A stretch of 64,000 bases of DNA from Taibaiella soli. Its GTDB lineage: Bacteria; Bacteroidota; Bacteroidia; Chitinophagales; Chitinophagaceae. The notes beneath the pieces were generated by a model that made no database searches, was not told where the DNA came from, and was given only the letters and a program-made list of their open reading frames with translations. A program made the position numbers and the translations under genes. This document shows, piece by piece, positions 57,226-64,000 of the stretch. Position 1 is the first letter of the stretch, and each line of letters begins with the position of its first letter. The stretch lies in NCBI RefSeq assembly GCF_003236175.1, contig NZ_QKTW01000020.1:1-64000 (forward strand), read 5' to 3'.

Positions 57226-59565
57226 TTACTTGCTTATTTTCTGCGTAGCGCTATGGCCTTCGTTAGTAGTAACGCGTATTAAGTAAATACCGCTGGTCAA
57301 TTGTGTCAAACCATCAATCGTATATACTGTAGCACCTTTTTGGAAGAATGCGGATATGCTGACTAAGGTTTTGCCACTGAGATCGATTAATGAAATTGTT
57401 CCTTTTATGTCAGTCCCTGTATTAACGGTAACGTTCAGTTTGTCCTTAAATGGAACAGGCGTTACTTGATTAATAGCAATTTCAGGTGCGGTAGCAGTAT
57501 TGTTCCCTTCTCCGTTCAGTTTTACCACGTTGCTATAAGAAAATTTATCGTTATTGTCCACCATTTTCAAACGATAGTAAGCAACGCTCCCGGTACTGTA
57601 AGCAAAAGAATAGTTGTGCGTCAACGTTACTTCTGTCGCAGCATTTACGACTCCGATTACCGTGAAGTTATTGCCGTCTGTGCTATGTTCTACTTCAAAA
57701 TGATGAAGGTCTTTTTCTTCTGTTGTAGTCCAGGTTAGATTATCCACATTATTATTTCTGTTACCTAAGAAGGTGATTAGCTTCAGTGGCAGTGGTGCTA
57801 TTAGATTTACCTGTGCAGATGCAGGGCAATTGTATGCATTATTAGCTACTAGCGTGTAGACTGCATCATCTACCGCTTTTCTGTAATCAGGTATTGTGTA
57901 CGTGTTGTTTGTTGCTCCGGCGATGTTTATGCTGTTTTTTCTCCATTGCATAGAACCTACAAGGCCGGTTACCGTTGCCGTGAGTGTTACATTTGGTGCT
58001 GCTGCCAATACATCAATTGTTGAATTGACTACAGGAGGAGGATTGACACTTACCGTGTATGTTACTGGTGTACCTGTTGCATTCTGTGTACCTGTTTGTG
58101 TTTGATAGGTCTTTACCGGAGTCATCGTATAAGTAACAACACCTGGCGTGATACCGTTATTAGCCAGTGTATTATTGATAGCTGGTGCGGCGACAGCATT
58201 ATTTGCCTGTCCGGTAACAGTTCCGGAAGTCAACACGGAAGTCCAGGTATATTTGGTATTGCTTATATCTGCAACAGGTATTCCCGTTGGAGTCGTGTTG
58301 CCACAGATGGTTTCCGAAGCAGCAGCTGCAATTGGGATACGATAGGTCGTAACTTTTGAAGTGTCGTCGTTTTGATTCGCGTCAATAAATCCGGTAGGCG
58401 CCGTTACATAAGCGGTTGTATTCAACGAATCGTCAGTATTACCAGTAAAGTTAGCAGTACCGGTAAACGTGAATGTGCTATAGCTATTTGCTTTGAGTGT
58501 AAGCGTGCCATTATATTGACTGCCGTTATAGCTGCCAGCAGTGAGTGCATTACCTGCAGTTACGGGCGTAAAGACGGGATTGCCTGAAGGACTGAAATTA
58601 GCAGGCAACAAGTCTGTAAAATTTACACCCGAAATATCGGTTACATCCTCATTATAGACATTTACATTGTAGGTTACTGTGCCGCCTGGAGATACAGTAG
58701 TTGTACCTGTTTTTACGACCCGCAACTGTGCGGGGGAGCTCACCACAACGTTTCTAATTTCGTGTATGTCCGTAAAAGAACCAGTAGATGCCGCAACACC
58801 AATTTTAAGTGTTGCCGGTGGAGGCGTATTGATTGTGTACGGGGCAATTACCTGCACCATTGGGCCATTAAGACTAGCCTGCATAGAAACGGATACCTGG
58901 TACTTACCGAGGGGGCTATTATAAATAATGGCGACTCGTCCTTTAAGAAAATAGGCACTTTGTGCAGGCCGTGTAGCTGCGTAACCATAGTCGAACCACG
59001 GTATGCCAAGCGGGGTATTGGATACTGCTGTGCCCGTAAGATAGGGATAACCATCGGTAGCAGCACCATGCATTGATACGCTTTCTCTAACATAGCCCGG
59101 ACCGCCACCCCAGGAAGAAAAACCTCCGTATTCGTCAAAGCCAACACCAACATAGCCACCCGACAGGCCATTGTATCCCAAAAAGCCACCATAACCGCCG
59201 ATAGTAAAAGTTCCGGGGCCATAGGAGCCGTCAAAAAGAAAAAGAGAAATCCCATCGGCCGGAGTACCGCTTGTTTTACCCCAGCAGGCAAGTTCAAATT
59301 CGGCCACAAAGCCTGTGGTAGAAGGAAATGCCTGATTAAAGTATGCATAGCCTGCCTGGTTAGCAGTTGCATCGGTAAGACGCAGATAACCAGAACCCAC
59401 AGGATCAATACTGTTAGCTGCGGTAAGGTACGCGCTACCTCCAATGATAAGAGAGTTGGCCGTAGTTCCCGTACAAGGTTCATTAAAAGATATTTGACTA
59501 ATTGCTTTATTGCTGAATAAACCAAGTGTTGCCAGTAGCAGTGATATTTTGAATGTTTGTCTCAT
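57226..59565 (-). CDS. T9SS-sorted L-type lectin / DUF11 surface protein
   Basis: 779 residues. Signal peptide ends about 23 (NKAIS). Residues ~25-255 form an L-type (legume-like) lectin domain: EFELACWGKTSGTPADGISL, then FLFDGSYGPG and VGFDEYGGFSSWGG, where Asp and Asn/Gly residues could bind metal and sugar. A DUF11-type Ig repeat follows at ~270-400 (VVKTGTTTVSPGGTVTYNV, then GVNFTDLLPANF), then a PKD-like region. A FN3-like domain (LKLITFLGNRNNNVDNLTW) and a C-terminal T9SS domain (LNVTVNTGTDIKGTISLID, then SGIYLIRVTTN) end it. Probably a carbohydrate-binding surface protein. It lies between two paralogous T9SS proteases. Confidence 0.87.
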   Translation of the reverse strand: MRQTFKISLLLATLGLFSNKAISQISFNEPCTGTTANSLIIGGSAYLTAANSIDPVGSGYLRLTDATANQAGYAYFNQAFPSTTGFVAEFELACWGKTSGTPADGISLFLFDGSYGPGTFTIGGYGGFLGYNGLSGGYVGVGFDEYGGFSSWGGGPGYVRESVSMHGAATDGYPYLTGTAVSNTPLGIPWFDYGYAATRPAQSAYFLKGRVAIIYNSPLGKYQVSVSMQASLNGPMVQVIAPYTINTPPPATLKIGVAASTGSFTDIHEIRNVVVSSPAQLRVVKTGTTTVSPGGTVTYNVNVYNEDVTDISGVNFTDLLPANFSPSGNPVFTPVTAGNALTAGSYNGSQYNGTLTLKANSYSTFTFTGTANFTGNTDDSLNTTAYVTAPTGFIDANQNDDTSKVTTYRIPIAAAASETICGNTTPTGIPVADISNTKYTWTSVLTSGTVTGQANNAVAAPAINNTLANNGITPGVVTYTMTPVKTYQTQTGTQNATGTPVTYTVSVNPPPVVNSTIDVLAAAPNVTLTATVTGLVGSMQWRKNSINIAGATNNTYTIPDYRKAVDDAVYTLVANNAYNCPASAQVNLIAPLPLKLITFLGNRNNNVDNLTWTTTEEKDLHHFEVEHSTDGNNFTVIGVVNAATEVTLTHNYSFAYSTGSVAYYRLKMVDNNDKFSYSNVVKLNGEGNNTATAPEIAINQVTPVPFKDKLNVTVNTGTDIKGTISLIDLSGKTLVSISAFFQKGATVYTIDGLTQLTSGIYLIRVTTNEGHSATQKISK

Positions 59566-59993
59566 ATTTATATATGATTAATTACATGCAAATTTCCGCA
59601 AGAAATGGGCCTGGTGCAGGACTAATAAGGCATAAAACTGATCCAATCGGACATTTTAAACAGGGCAACCCTGCTTAAAGATGTATTTGTACAGTGTAAA
59701 AAGTCAGAAACTACTTTATCTAAAGTAAAAGCTTGCCGGTTTTTGATACGGCATTTCACTCAAATTCACCATGTAAAGCTGCTTTTTGAAATTTTTTTTG
59801 TTAAGGTTGCTAACATATTGAATTAAACGCTGTATATACTGATTGCCAGAGTTTGTTGGTAGTCAAGTGCTCATTGAATCAACTAGTTTATATACTGCTT
59901 GTTTTTTGATTGTTAATTGACTGGTAATCATTTATTTGTGTTTTTGTTTGGCATTCTGTTTGTGTTTTCAGCATTGCTCAGTTGGGCGATTTT
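59566..59993. other. Divergent promoter region without gene
   Basis: A 428-base AT-rich gap between the lectin gene (minus) and the second protease gene (plus). It should hold both promoters, but no exact TAnnTTTG box stands out and no repeat or stable hairpin was recognised. Confidence 0.5.
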
Positions 59994-62837
59994 ATGAAAA
60001 AAATGGAATTCATGTCTAAAAGAACTATTCGATTATCAATTTTGATTTCTTACCTGTTAACAGGTGTAAGCGCATTCGCTCAAAATTCCCAGACACCTAT
60101 TGTGAATGGGCATGGTACAGGGGCGCTGCCTATTCCTCACGAAAAAATGGCCACATTGCCAAAGGTAAATTGGGACACATTGGCGAAGTATACGCCGGTC
60201 ACAAATAGAGCAATGATGAAAACCACGGGGGCGAGTGGGAGCGTTACTTTACCAACTCCACCTATTATGAATCAGGGTGCGCAAGGTAGCTGTGTTGGTT
60301 TTGGATTTGCAGCATTGATGAGCATCATGCTGGATGAGGCAATGGGAAATGTGCCGTACACAAATGATATTGTGCGTAGCCCCGCTTATATCTATAACCA
60401 GATTCACTCAGGGAATTGTGGAACGGGATCATCTGTTGATGCTGCAGTTAATTTATTAGGTAAGGATGGTGTCTGTTCCTGGAATGCGATGCCGTACAAC
60501 CAGTCTGATTGTGCCACTCAGCCAAACAGCGCGCAAAATGCATTAGCCGCTCAGTGCAGAGGCGGTGTTACAGGCGGTAATGCATGGCTGACTTCCAGCT
60601 CTTTGACAGACATTAAAAAAGCACTGGACCTTGGATATCCGATTGCTGCAACCATTGATATTTCCGATGCTGTGTTCAATGGGCAAGGAATACTAACCAG
60701 CTTCAAAAAAAATCTCGATCACTGTGTATGCATTGTTGGGTATGATGATAATACGCAATTGGTAAAAGTGCAAAACTCGTGGGGGACCTGGTGGGGCGAT
60801 AACGGCTTTTTTTATGTTCCATATACCTCAGTTGCCGATACTTTTTTTCTCGGTTTAAATGTTATTTATGGCGTCAACTACAACAGTCAACCGCTGCCTT
60901 TTGCCGGCATTCAGACTTTGCCAAGTACTGCAGCAAAGCTAAGTGGTACAGTAATCGGTAGCAGTGGGTCATGGAATAATAATCCGGGTCTGGTGAAGGA
61001 AAAAGGTTTTGATGGAGACGTCAATACTTACTATGACGCTGCTCTTCCCAGCGGTCAATGGCTGGGGCTTGATTTAGGAAGCACAAAAAACATCCGTTAT
61101 ATAAAATTCAGACCACGTCAGAGTTATGAAAACCGCATGCAGGCTGGGCTTTTCCAAATAAGCGGTGATAGTAGCTTTACAAACCCGGTTACCCTTTATG
61201 CCGTACCTTTTGATACGCTTCAATTCAAAGATTATTATGTAGGAAGTACTAACGGCAATGGTGTCAATGCAAGGTATATACGATATATAGGTTCTGGCGG
61301 CGGCGCTTGTAATGTAGCAGAGATTACGATAATGACGGATGCGAATGCAACGTCTACATCTTTTGTAAGTACGCAAACCACAAGTGGCTCGGTTGCACAG
61401 CTTACAGGTACCGTGATTGGTAGTACCGGTTCGTGGAACAATAATCCAAATGCGACAAAGGCCAGTGCTTTTGATGGCAATATCAATACATTTTTTGATG
61501 CGCCTACAGGCAATGGTCAGTGGGTAGGGCTTGATTTGAGTACCGCTCAAAACATTAGCTATATTAAATTCAGACCGCGTCAAGGTTATGAAGACCGTAT
61601 GTATGGTGGTAAGTTTCAGATAAGCACAGATGCTGCGTTTACGAATCCGACTACTGTTTATCAGATTCCAAACAGTCCGCTTAGTTTTCAGGACTACTAC
61701 ATTGCAAGTGTTGATCCTAATGGCGTATCCGCAAGATATGTGCGTTATCTGAGCCCTGATGTTGGTTTCGGTAATGTAGCAGAAATTACGGTGATGAGTG
61801 CTGCCAGTTCTGTAAATACATCTTTTGTAAGTACGCAGGCCACAAATAGAATAATTACACTGTTAACAGGTACTGTAATTGGTAGTGCCGGTTCGTGGAA
61901 CAATAATCCCTATGCGACAAAGTCCAGTGCTTTTGATGGTAATGTCAATACATTTTTTGATGCGCCTACGGGCAATGGTCAATGGGTAGGACTTGATTTG
62001 AGTACCACTCAAAATATTAGCTACATTAAATTCACACCACGTCAGGGTTATGAAGACCGCATGTATGGAGGTAAGTTTCAGATAAGCACAGACGCTGCAT
62101 TTACGAACCCGACTACGATTTACCAGATTCCAAACAGTCCGCTTAGTTTTCAGGACTACTACATTGTAAGTGTTGATCCTAATGGTGTGCCTGCGAGATA
62201 TGTGCGCTACATGAGTCCTGATGGTGGTTTTGGTAATGTGGCAGAAATCTCTGTGATGAGTATTGCGGCAACTCCGGTCACAGCGGCGATTTTTTATACT
62301 GATTGTAACTATGGCGGGACTTCCGTTTCGCTACAGCCGGGTAGCTATAATATGAGTGATTTAATTGCGGATGGAATCGGTAATGACGCATTGTCTTCTT
62401 TAAAAATTATGAATGGGTATACCGTCACTTTGTATTCTGACGCAGACTTTTCGGGAGTTCCTTTAACTTTAACACTCAGCAATACATGTCTTCTTTCCTA
62501 TAATTTTAACGATCTAACTTCTTCTATAAAGATTTCTTCTTTGGGTACCGCAGCACTTGGTTCTATAGAAAATACCGCAGGGGCACCATTGTCGATGCAG
62601 TTAAGTCCAAATCCTGCTTTCGATAAAGTTCAGTTACATTTTGACGGCGCTAAGGCTGGCGAAATCAGTCTTCAGGTTTTAAACCTGCAAGGCCAGACAG
62701 TAATCAACAAAACATTGGTGCTCCATGAAGGAAGTAACGATCTTACATTGGAACGTGGTTCATTGCCCGCAGGTATGTACATCATAAAGGCTGCGAGTGA
62801 CGATAATCGTGCAACGGCAAAAGTTGTTTTCGAATAA
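59994..62837 (+). CDS. T9SS-secreted papain-like (C1) protease with discoidin-like repeats
   Basis: 947 residues from the first ATG (59994). The paralogue at 54910 aligns best if translation begins at the ATG at 60012 (MSKRTIRLSILISYLL). The C1 protease domain is complete: Cys100 in GAQGSCVGFGFA, His243 in LDHCVCIVGYDDN, Asn261 in KVQNSWGTWWG. Then come three F5/8C (discoidin)-like modules starting near residues 311, 466 and 619, each with GSWNNNP, FDG(D/N)(V/I)NT(Y/F)(Y/F)DA, GLDL and YIKF. Modules 2 and 3 are near-identical, with a period of 154 residues (462 bp). A beta/gamma-crystallin-like domain (~764; FYTDCNYGGTSVSLQPGSY) and a T9SS domain (from ~866) follow. Likely an extracellular protease that binds glycans or surfaces. 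Confidence 0.92.
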   Translation: MKKMEFMSKRTIRLSILISYLLTGVSAFAQNSQTPIVNGHGTGALPIPHEKMATLPKVNWDTLAKYTPVTNRAMMKTTGASGSVTLPTPPIMNQGAQGSCVGFGFAALMSIMLDEAMGNVPYTNDIVRSPAYIYNQIHSGNCGTGSSVDAAVNLLGKDGVCSWNAMPYNQSDCATQPNSAQNALAAQCRGGVTGGNAWLTSSSLTDIKKALDLGYPIAATIDISDAVFNGQGILTSFKKNLDHCVCIVGYDDNTQLVKVQNSWGTWWGDNGFFYVPYTSVADTFFLGLNVIYGVNYNSQPLPFAGIQTLPSTAAKLSGTVIGSSGSWNNNPGLVKEKGFDGDVNTYYDAALPSGQWLGLDLGSTKNIRYIKFRPRQSYENRMQAGLFQISGDSSFTNPVTLYAVPFDTLQFKDYYVGSTNGNGVNARYIRYIGSGGGACNVAEITIMTDANATSTSFVSTQTTSGSVAQLTGTVIGSTGSWNNNPNATKASAFDGNINTFFDAPTGNGQWVGLDLSTAQNISYIKFRPRQGYEDRMYGGKFQISTDAAFTNPTTVYQIPNSPLSFQDYYIASVDPNGVSARYVRYLSPDVGFGNVAEITVMSAASSVNTSFVSTQATNRIITLLTGTVIGSAGSWNNNPYATKSSAFDGNVNTFFDAPTGNGQWVGLDLSTTQNISYIKFTPRQGYEDRMYGGKFQISTDAAFTNPTTIYQIPNSPLSFQDYYIVSVDPNGVPARYVRYMSPDGGFGNVAEISVMSIAATPVTAAIFYTDCNYGGTSVSLQPGSYNMSDLIADGIGNDALSSLKIMNGYTVTLYSDADFSGVPLTLTLSNTCLLSYNFNDLTSSIKISSLGTAALGSIENTAGAPLSMQLSPNPAFDKVQLHFDGAKAGEISLQVLNLQGQTVINKTLVLHEGSNDLTLERGSLPAGMYIIKAASDDNRATAKVVFE
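61356..62279 (+). repeat. 462-bp coding tandem repeat (two near-identical discoidin-like modules)
   Basis: ACATCTTTTGTAAGTACGCA occurs at 61356 and again at 61818, and the following ~460 bases match closely at the DNA level, with mostly synonymous or single-residue changes (Arg/Thr in IKF(R/T)PRQ, Val/Ile in TT(V/I)YQIP). Module 1 (60925 onward) is a more distant copy. A recent in-frame duplication explains this best. Confidence 0.85.
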
Positions 62838-62930
62838 CTGTCTTAAATATTTAATTCCGGAAGACAGATGCATTAAGAATGCTATCTGCAGATTTAAGGA
62901 AAATTATCAGCGATAATTTGTGTTGCATAA

Positions 62931-62959
62931 AAATGGCTGCCTCCGTAGGGCAGCCATTT
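62931..62959. terminator. Bidirectional hairpin terminator
   Basis: AAATGGCTGCC and GGCAGCCATTT form an 11-bp perfect stem around TCCGTAG, between the convergent protease and GNAT-like genes. Confidence 0.88.
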
Positions 62960-62980
62960 CCAATTGTATGAAAGTCGTTT

Positions 62981-64000
62981 CTAACCCAGCATTGGGTGGC
63001 GTTTAAATTCTTTCTCTCTGTCGAAATTGTAGCGGTAAGTAGTGAGCTTGCGACTACGTGTCGTGCCAAGGCTTTCCGCAATATTGATCATTTTTGGGTT
63101 AAAATCCCCAATCCACTGCATTTCATAATCTTCATATTTCGCAGTCGACTGCATGACTTTGGCACCTTCTATAATAATGTAAGCATCTACGCCTTTGCCC
63201 TGAAATTCAGGCACCACTCCAAAGACAAGCCCCAGGAAGCGGGAGCATTTACCAAATTTCTTCAGCCAGAGGAAATATAGTTTTTGGAACAGACCGAATT
63301 TGCCACCCATGTGTTTAAAAAACTGGTTGAGATCCGGCAGGTTTACCCACATTGCAACCGGGTCTTCTTTATAATAGGCAAACCATATGAGATGCTCGTC
63401 CATGACGGGTTTCATCGTCTTGAACATCTTTTGCACGACGCGTTCTTCCAGCTCTTTGCCGCCCGCATGTTTCGCCCATGCTTTATTGTAAACGATGGTA
63501 AAATCTTTAGCAAATTTTTCAAGTTCCACTTTACGGATATGACGTGCAGAAAAGTCTGGGTCTTTAGAGATCTCATCATGACGTTGGTAGAATTTATCCT
63601 GTGGACGGCTTTGCACCTTCATCGCAAAACAGATCTGGTGGAAGTACGGTTGAAACCCGTAGTTTTCCATCAATTGCTTATAGTATGGCGGATTGTAGTT
63701 CATACAATACAGCGGTGGCTGAAATCCTTCCACCTGCAATCCCCACCAGCGCTCGCGTTCACCGAAATTGATCGGGCCATCCATCGCTTCCATCCCACGT
63801 TCCCGCAACCATTTTTTACAGTAGTCAAACATGAAATTTGCGGCGTCCTGGCGATTGATGCATTCAAAAAAACCAATGCCACCTACAGGGCCATCGTCAC
63901 CCTTGTTCTTATATTTCTTGTTCACAAACGCCGCAACACGGCCGAGCATTTGTCCGTACACATCTTTTAAGATCCAGCGCGTACATTCACCTTGTTTGAA
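62981..64000 (-). CDS. GNAT-like acyltransferase-fold protein, 5' end outside window
   Basis: At least 339 residues are encoded, and the frame stays open to the window edge: a GTG at 63961 is preceded in frame by codons for FKQGECTRWILKD, so the true start lies beyond 64000. Visible blocks are GRVAAFVNKKYKNKGDDG, VGGIGFFECINRQDAANFMF, PINFGERERWWGLQVEGF, and the acyl-CoA-type VVPEFQGKGVDAYIIIEG near the C-terminus. These fit the Bacteroidota group of large GNAT-like proteins usually annotated only as N-acetyltransferase or hypothetical. Substrate unknown. Confidence 0.8.
   Translation of the reverse strand, partial: FKQGECTRWILKDVYGQMLGRVAAFVNKKYKNKGDDGPVGGIGFFECINRQDAANFMFDYCKKWLRERGMEAMDGPINFGERERWWGLQVEGFQPPLYCMNYNPPYYKQLMENYGFQPYFHQICFAMKVQSRPQDKFYQRHDEISKDPDFSARHIRKVELEKFAKDFTIVYNKAWAKHAGGKELEERVVQKMFKTMKPVMDEHLIWFAYYKEDPVAMWVNLPDLNQFFKHMGGKFGLFQKLYFLWLKKFGKCSRFLGLVFGVVPEFQGKGVDAYIIIEGAKVMQSTAKYEDYEMQWIGDFNPKMINIAESLGTTRSRKLTTYRYNFDREKEFKRHPMLG

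Noticed and set aside
58848-59525. 225-residue minus-strand frame overlapping the lectin gene
   Set aside because: Same strand but a different frame from the lectin domain; low-quality composition and no domain.
60000-60900. Second protease as a pseudogene or frameshift product
   Set aside because: The frame is continuous and all three catalytic residues are present.

Overview
The window comes from a member of the Bacteroidota, most likely of the Chitinophagales (Chitinophagaceae-like) branch. The evidence is: six large secreted proteins ending in type IX secretion (T9SS) sorting domains; a FecI-type sigma factor / FecR / TonB-dependent receptor / DUF4249 set; families nearly confined to this phylum (DUF5689, DUF4249, doubled DUF1599, BT_3928-like DoxX protein); weak Shine-Dalgarno signals; and several upstream boxes fitting the Bacteroidota -7 promoter element TAnnTTTG. 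No rRNA, tRNA, CRISPR array, prophage or transposase was found. The last gene runs off the right edge.

Layout. 1-2371: a tandem repeat array, an outer-membrane lipoprotein, ferritin, and two CACATT-rich repeat arrays. 2372-4912: cystathionine beta-synthase, a small membrane protein and a BtuF-like metal/cofactor-binding protein in a tight run. 5186-9162: a Gly/Met/His-rich lipoprotein, a GT-C glycosyltransferase and class I aldolase FbaB. 9332-13528: a T9SS Ig-repeat protein, a small carboxypeptidase-regulatory-like protein, and EtfA/EtfB. 14055-21419: a surface locus with a secreted EEP nuclease/phosphatase divergent from a TonB receptor, a DUF5689 lipoprotein and a T9SS anchor-J protein. 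21520-25823: DinB-family protein, PfkA, and a NarL-type two-component pair. 26052-32123: a 2023-residue T9SS beta-helix/Ig adhesin-like protein. 32283-35153: beta-carbonic anhydrase, SulP transporter and a small secreted protein. 35743-38353: TPR protein and SurA-like isomerase. 38478-43698: cell-surface signalling and uptake operon. 43832-50040: double-SWIM SNF2 helicase, then Pit phosphate transporter with its DUF47 partner. 50528-54402: lone OppB-type permease, DoxX-like protein, DUF1599 protein, FolP. 54910-62837: two paralogous T9SS papain-like proteases flanking a T9SS lectin/DUF11 protein. 62981-64000: GNAT-like protein, 5' end missing.

How it fits together. Most of the coding capacity serves the cell surface: TonB-dependent uptake, T9SS-exported adhesins and proteases, and the regulators beside them. 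Between these lie core metabolism genes (FbaB, PfkA, Etf, CBS, FolP, Pit). Intergenic DNA is unusually rich in repeats. There are three AATGTG-to-CACATT inverted arrays, a MITE-like nested palindrome in two full copies, GTAGAGACGTAGC-type palindromes, a hairpin-bounded element near 47.7-48.1 kb, and many short ATTCACCATTGAC tracts. I see no clearly new defence or biosynthetic system. The strongest leads are the nuclease/TonB/DUF5689 locus, the GGTATAAA sites between the two-component pair and the giant adhesin, the paired T9SS proteases, and the mirrored CACATT arrays.

All functional calls rest on reading motifs by eye. No database search was run.
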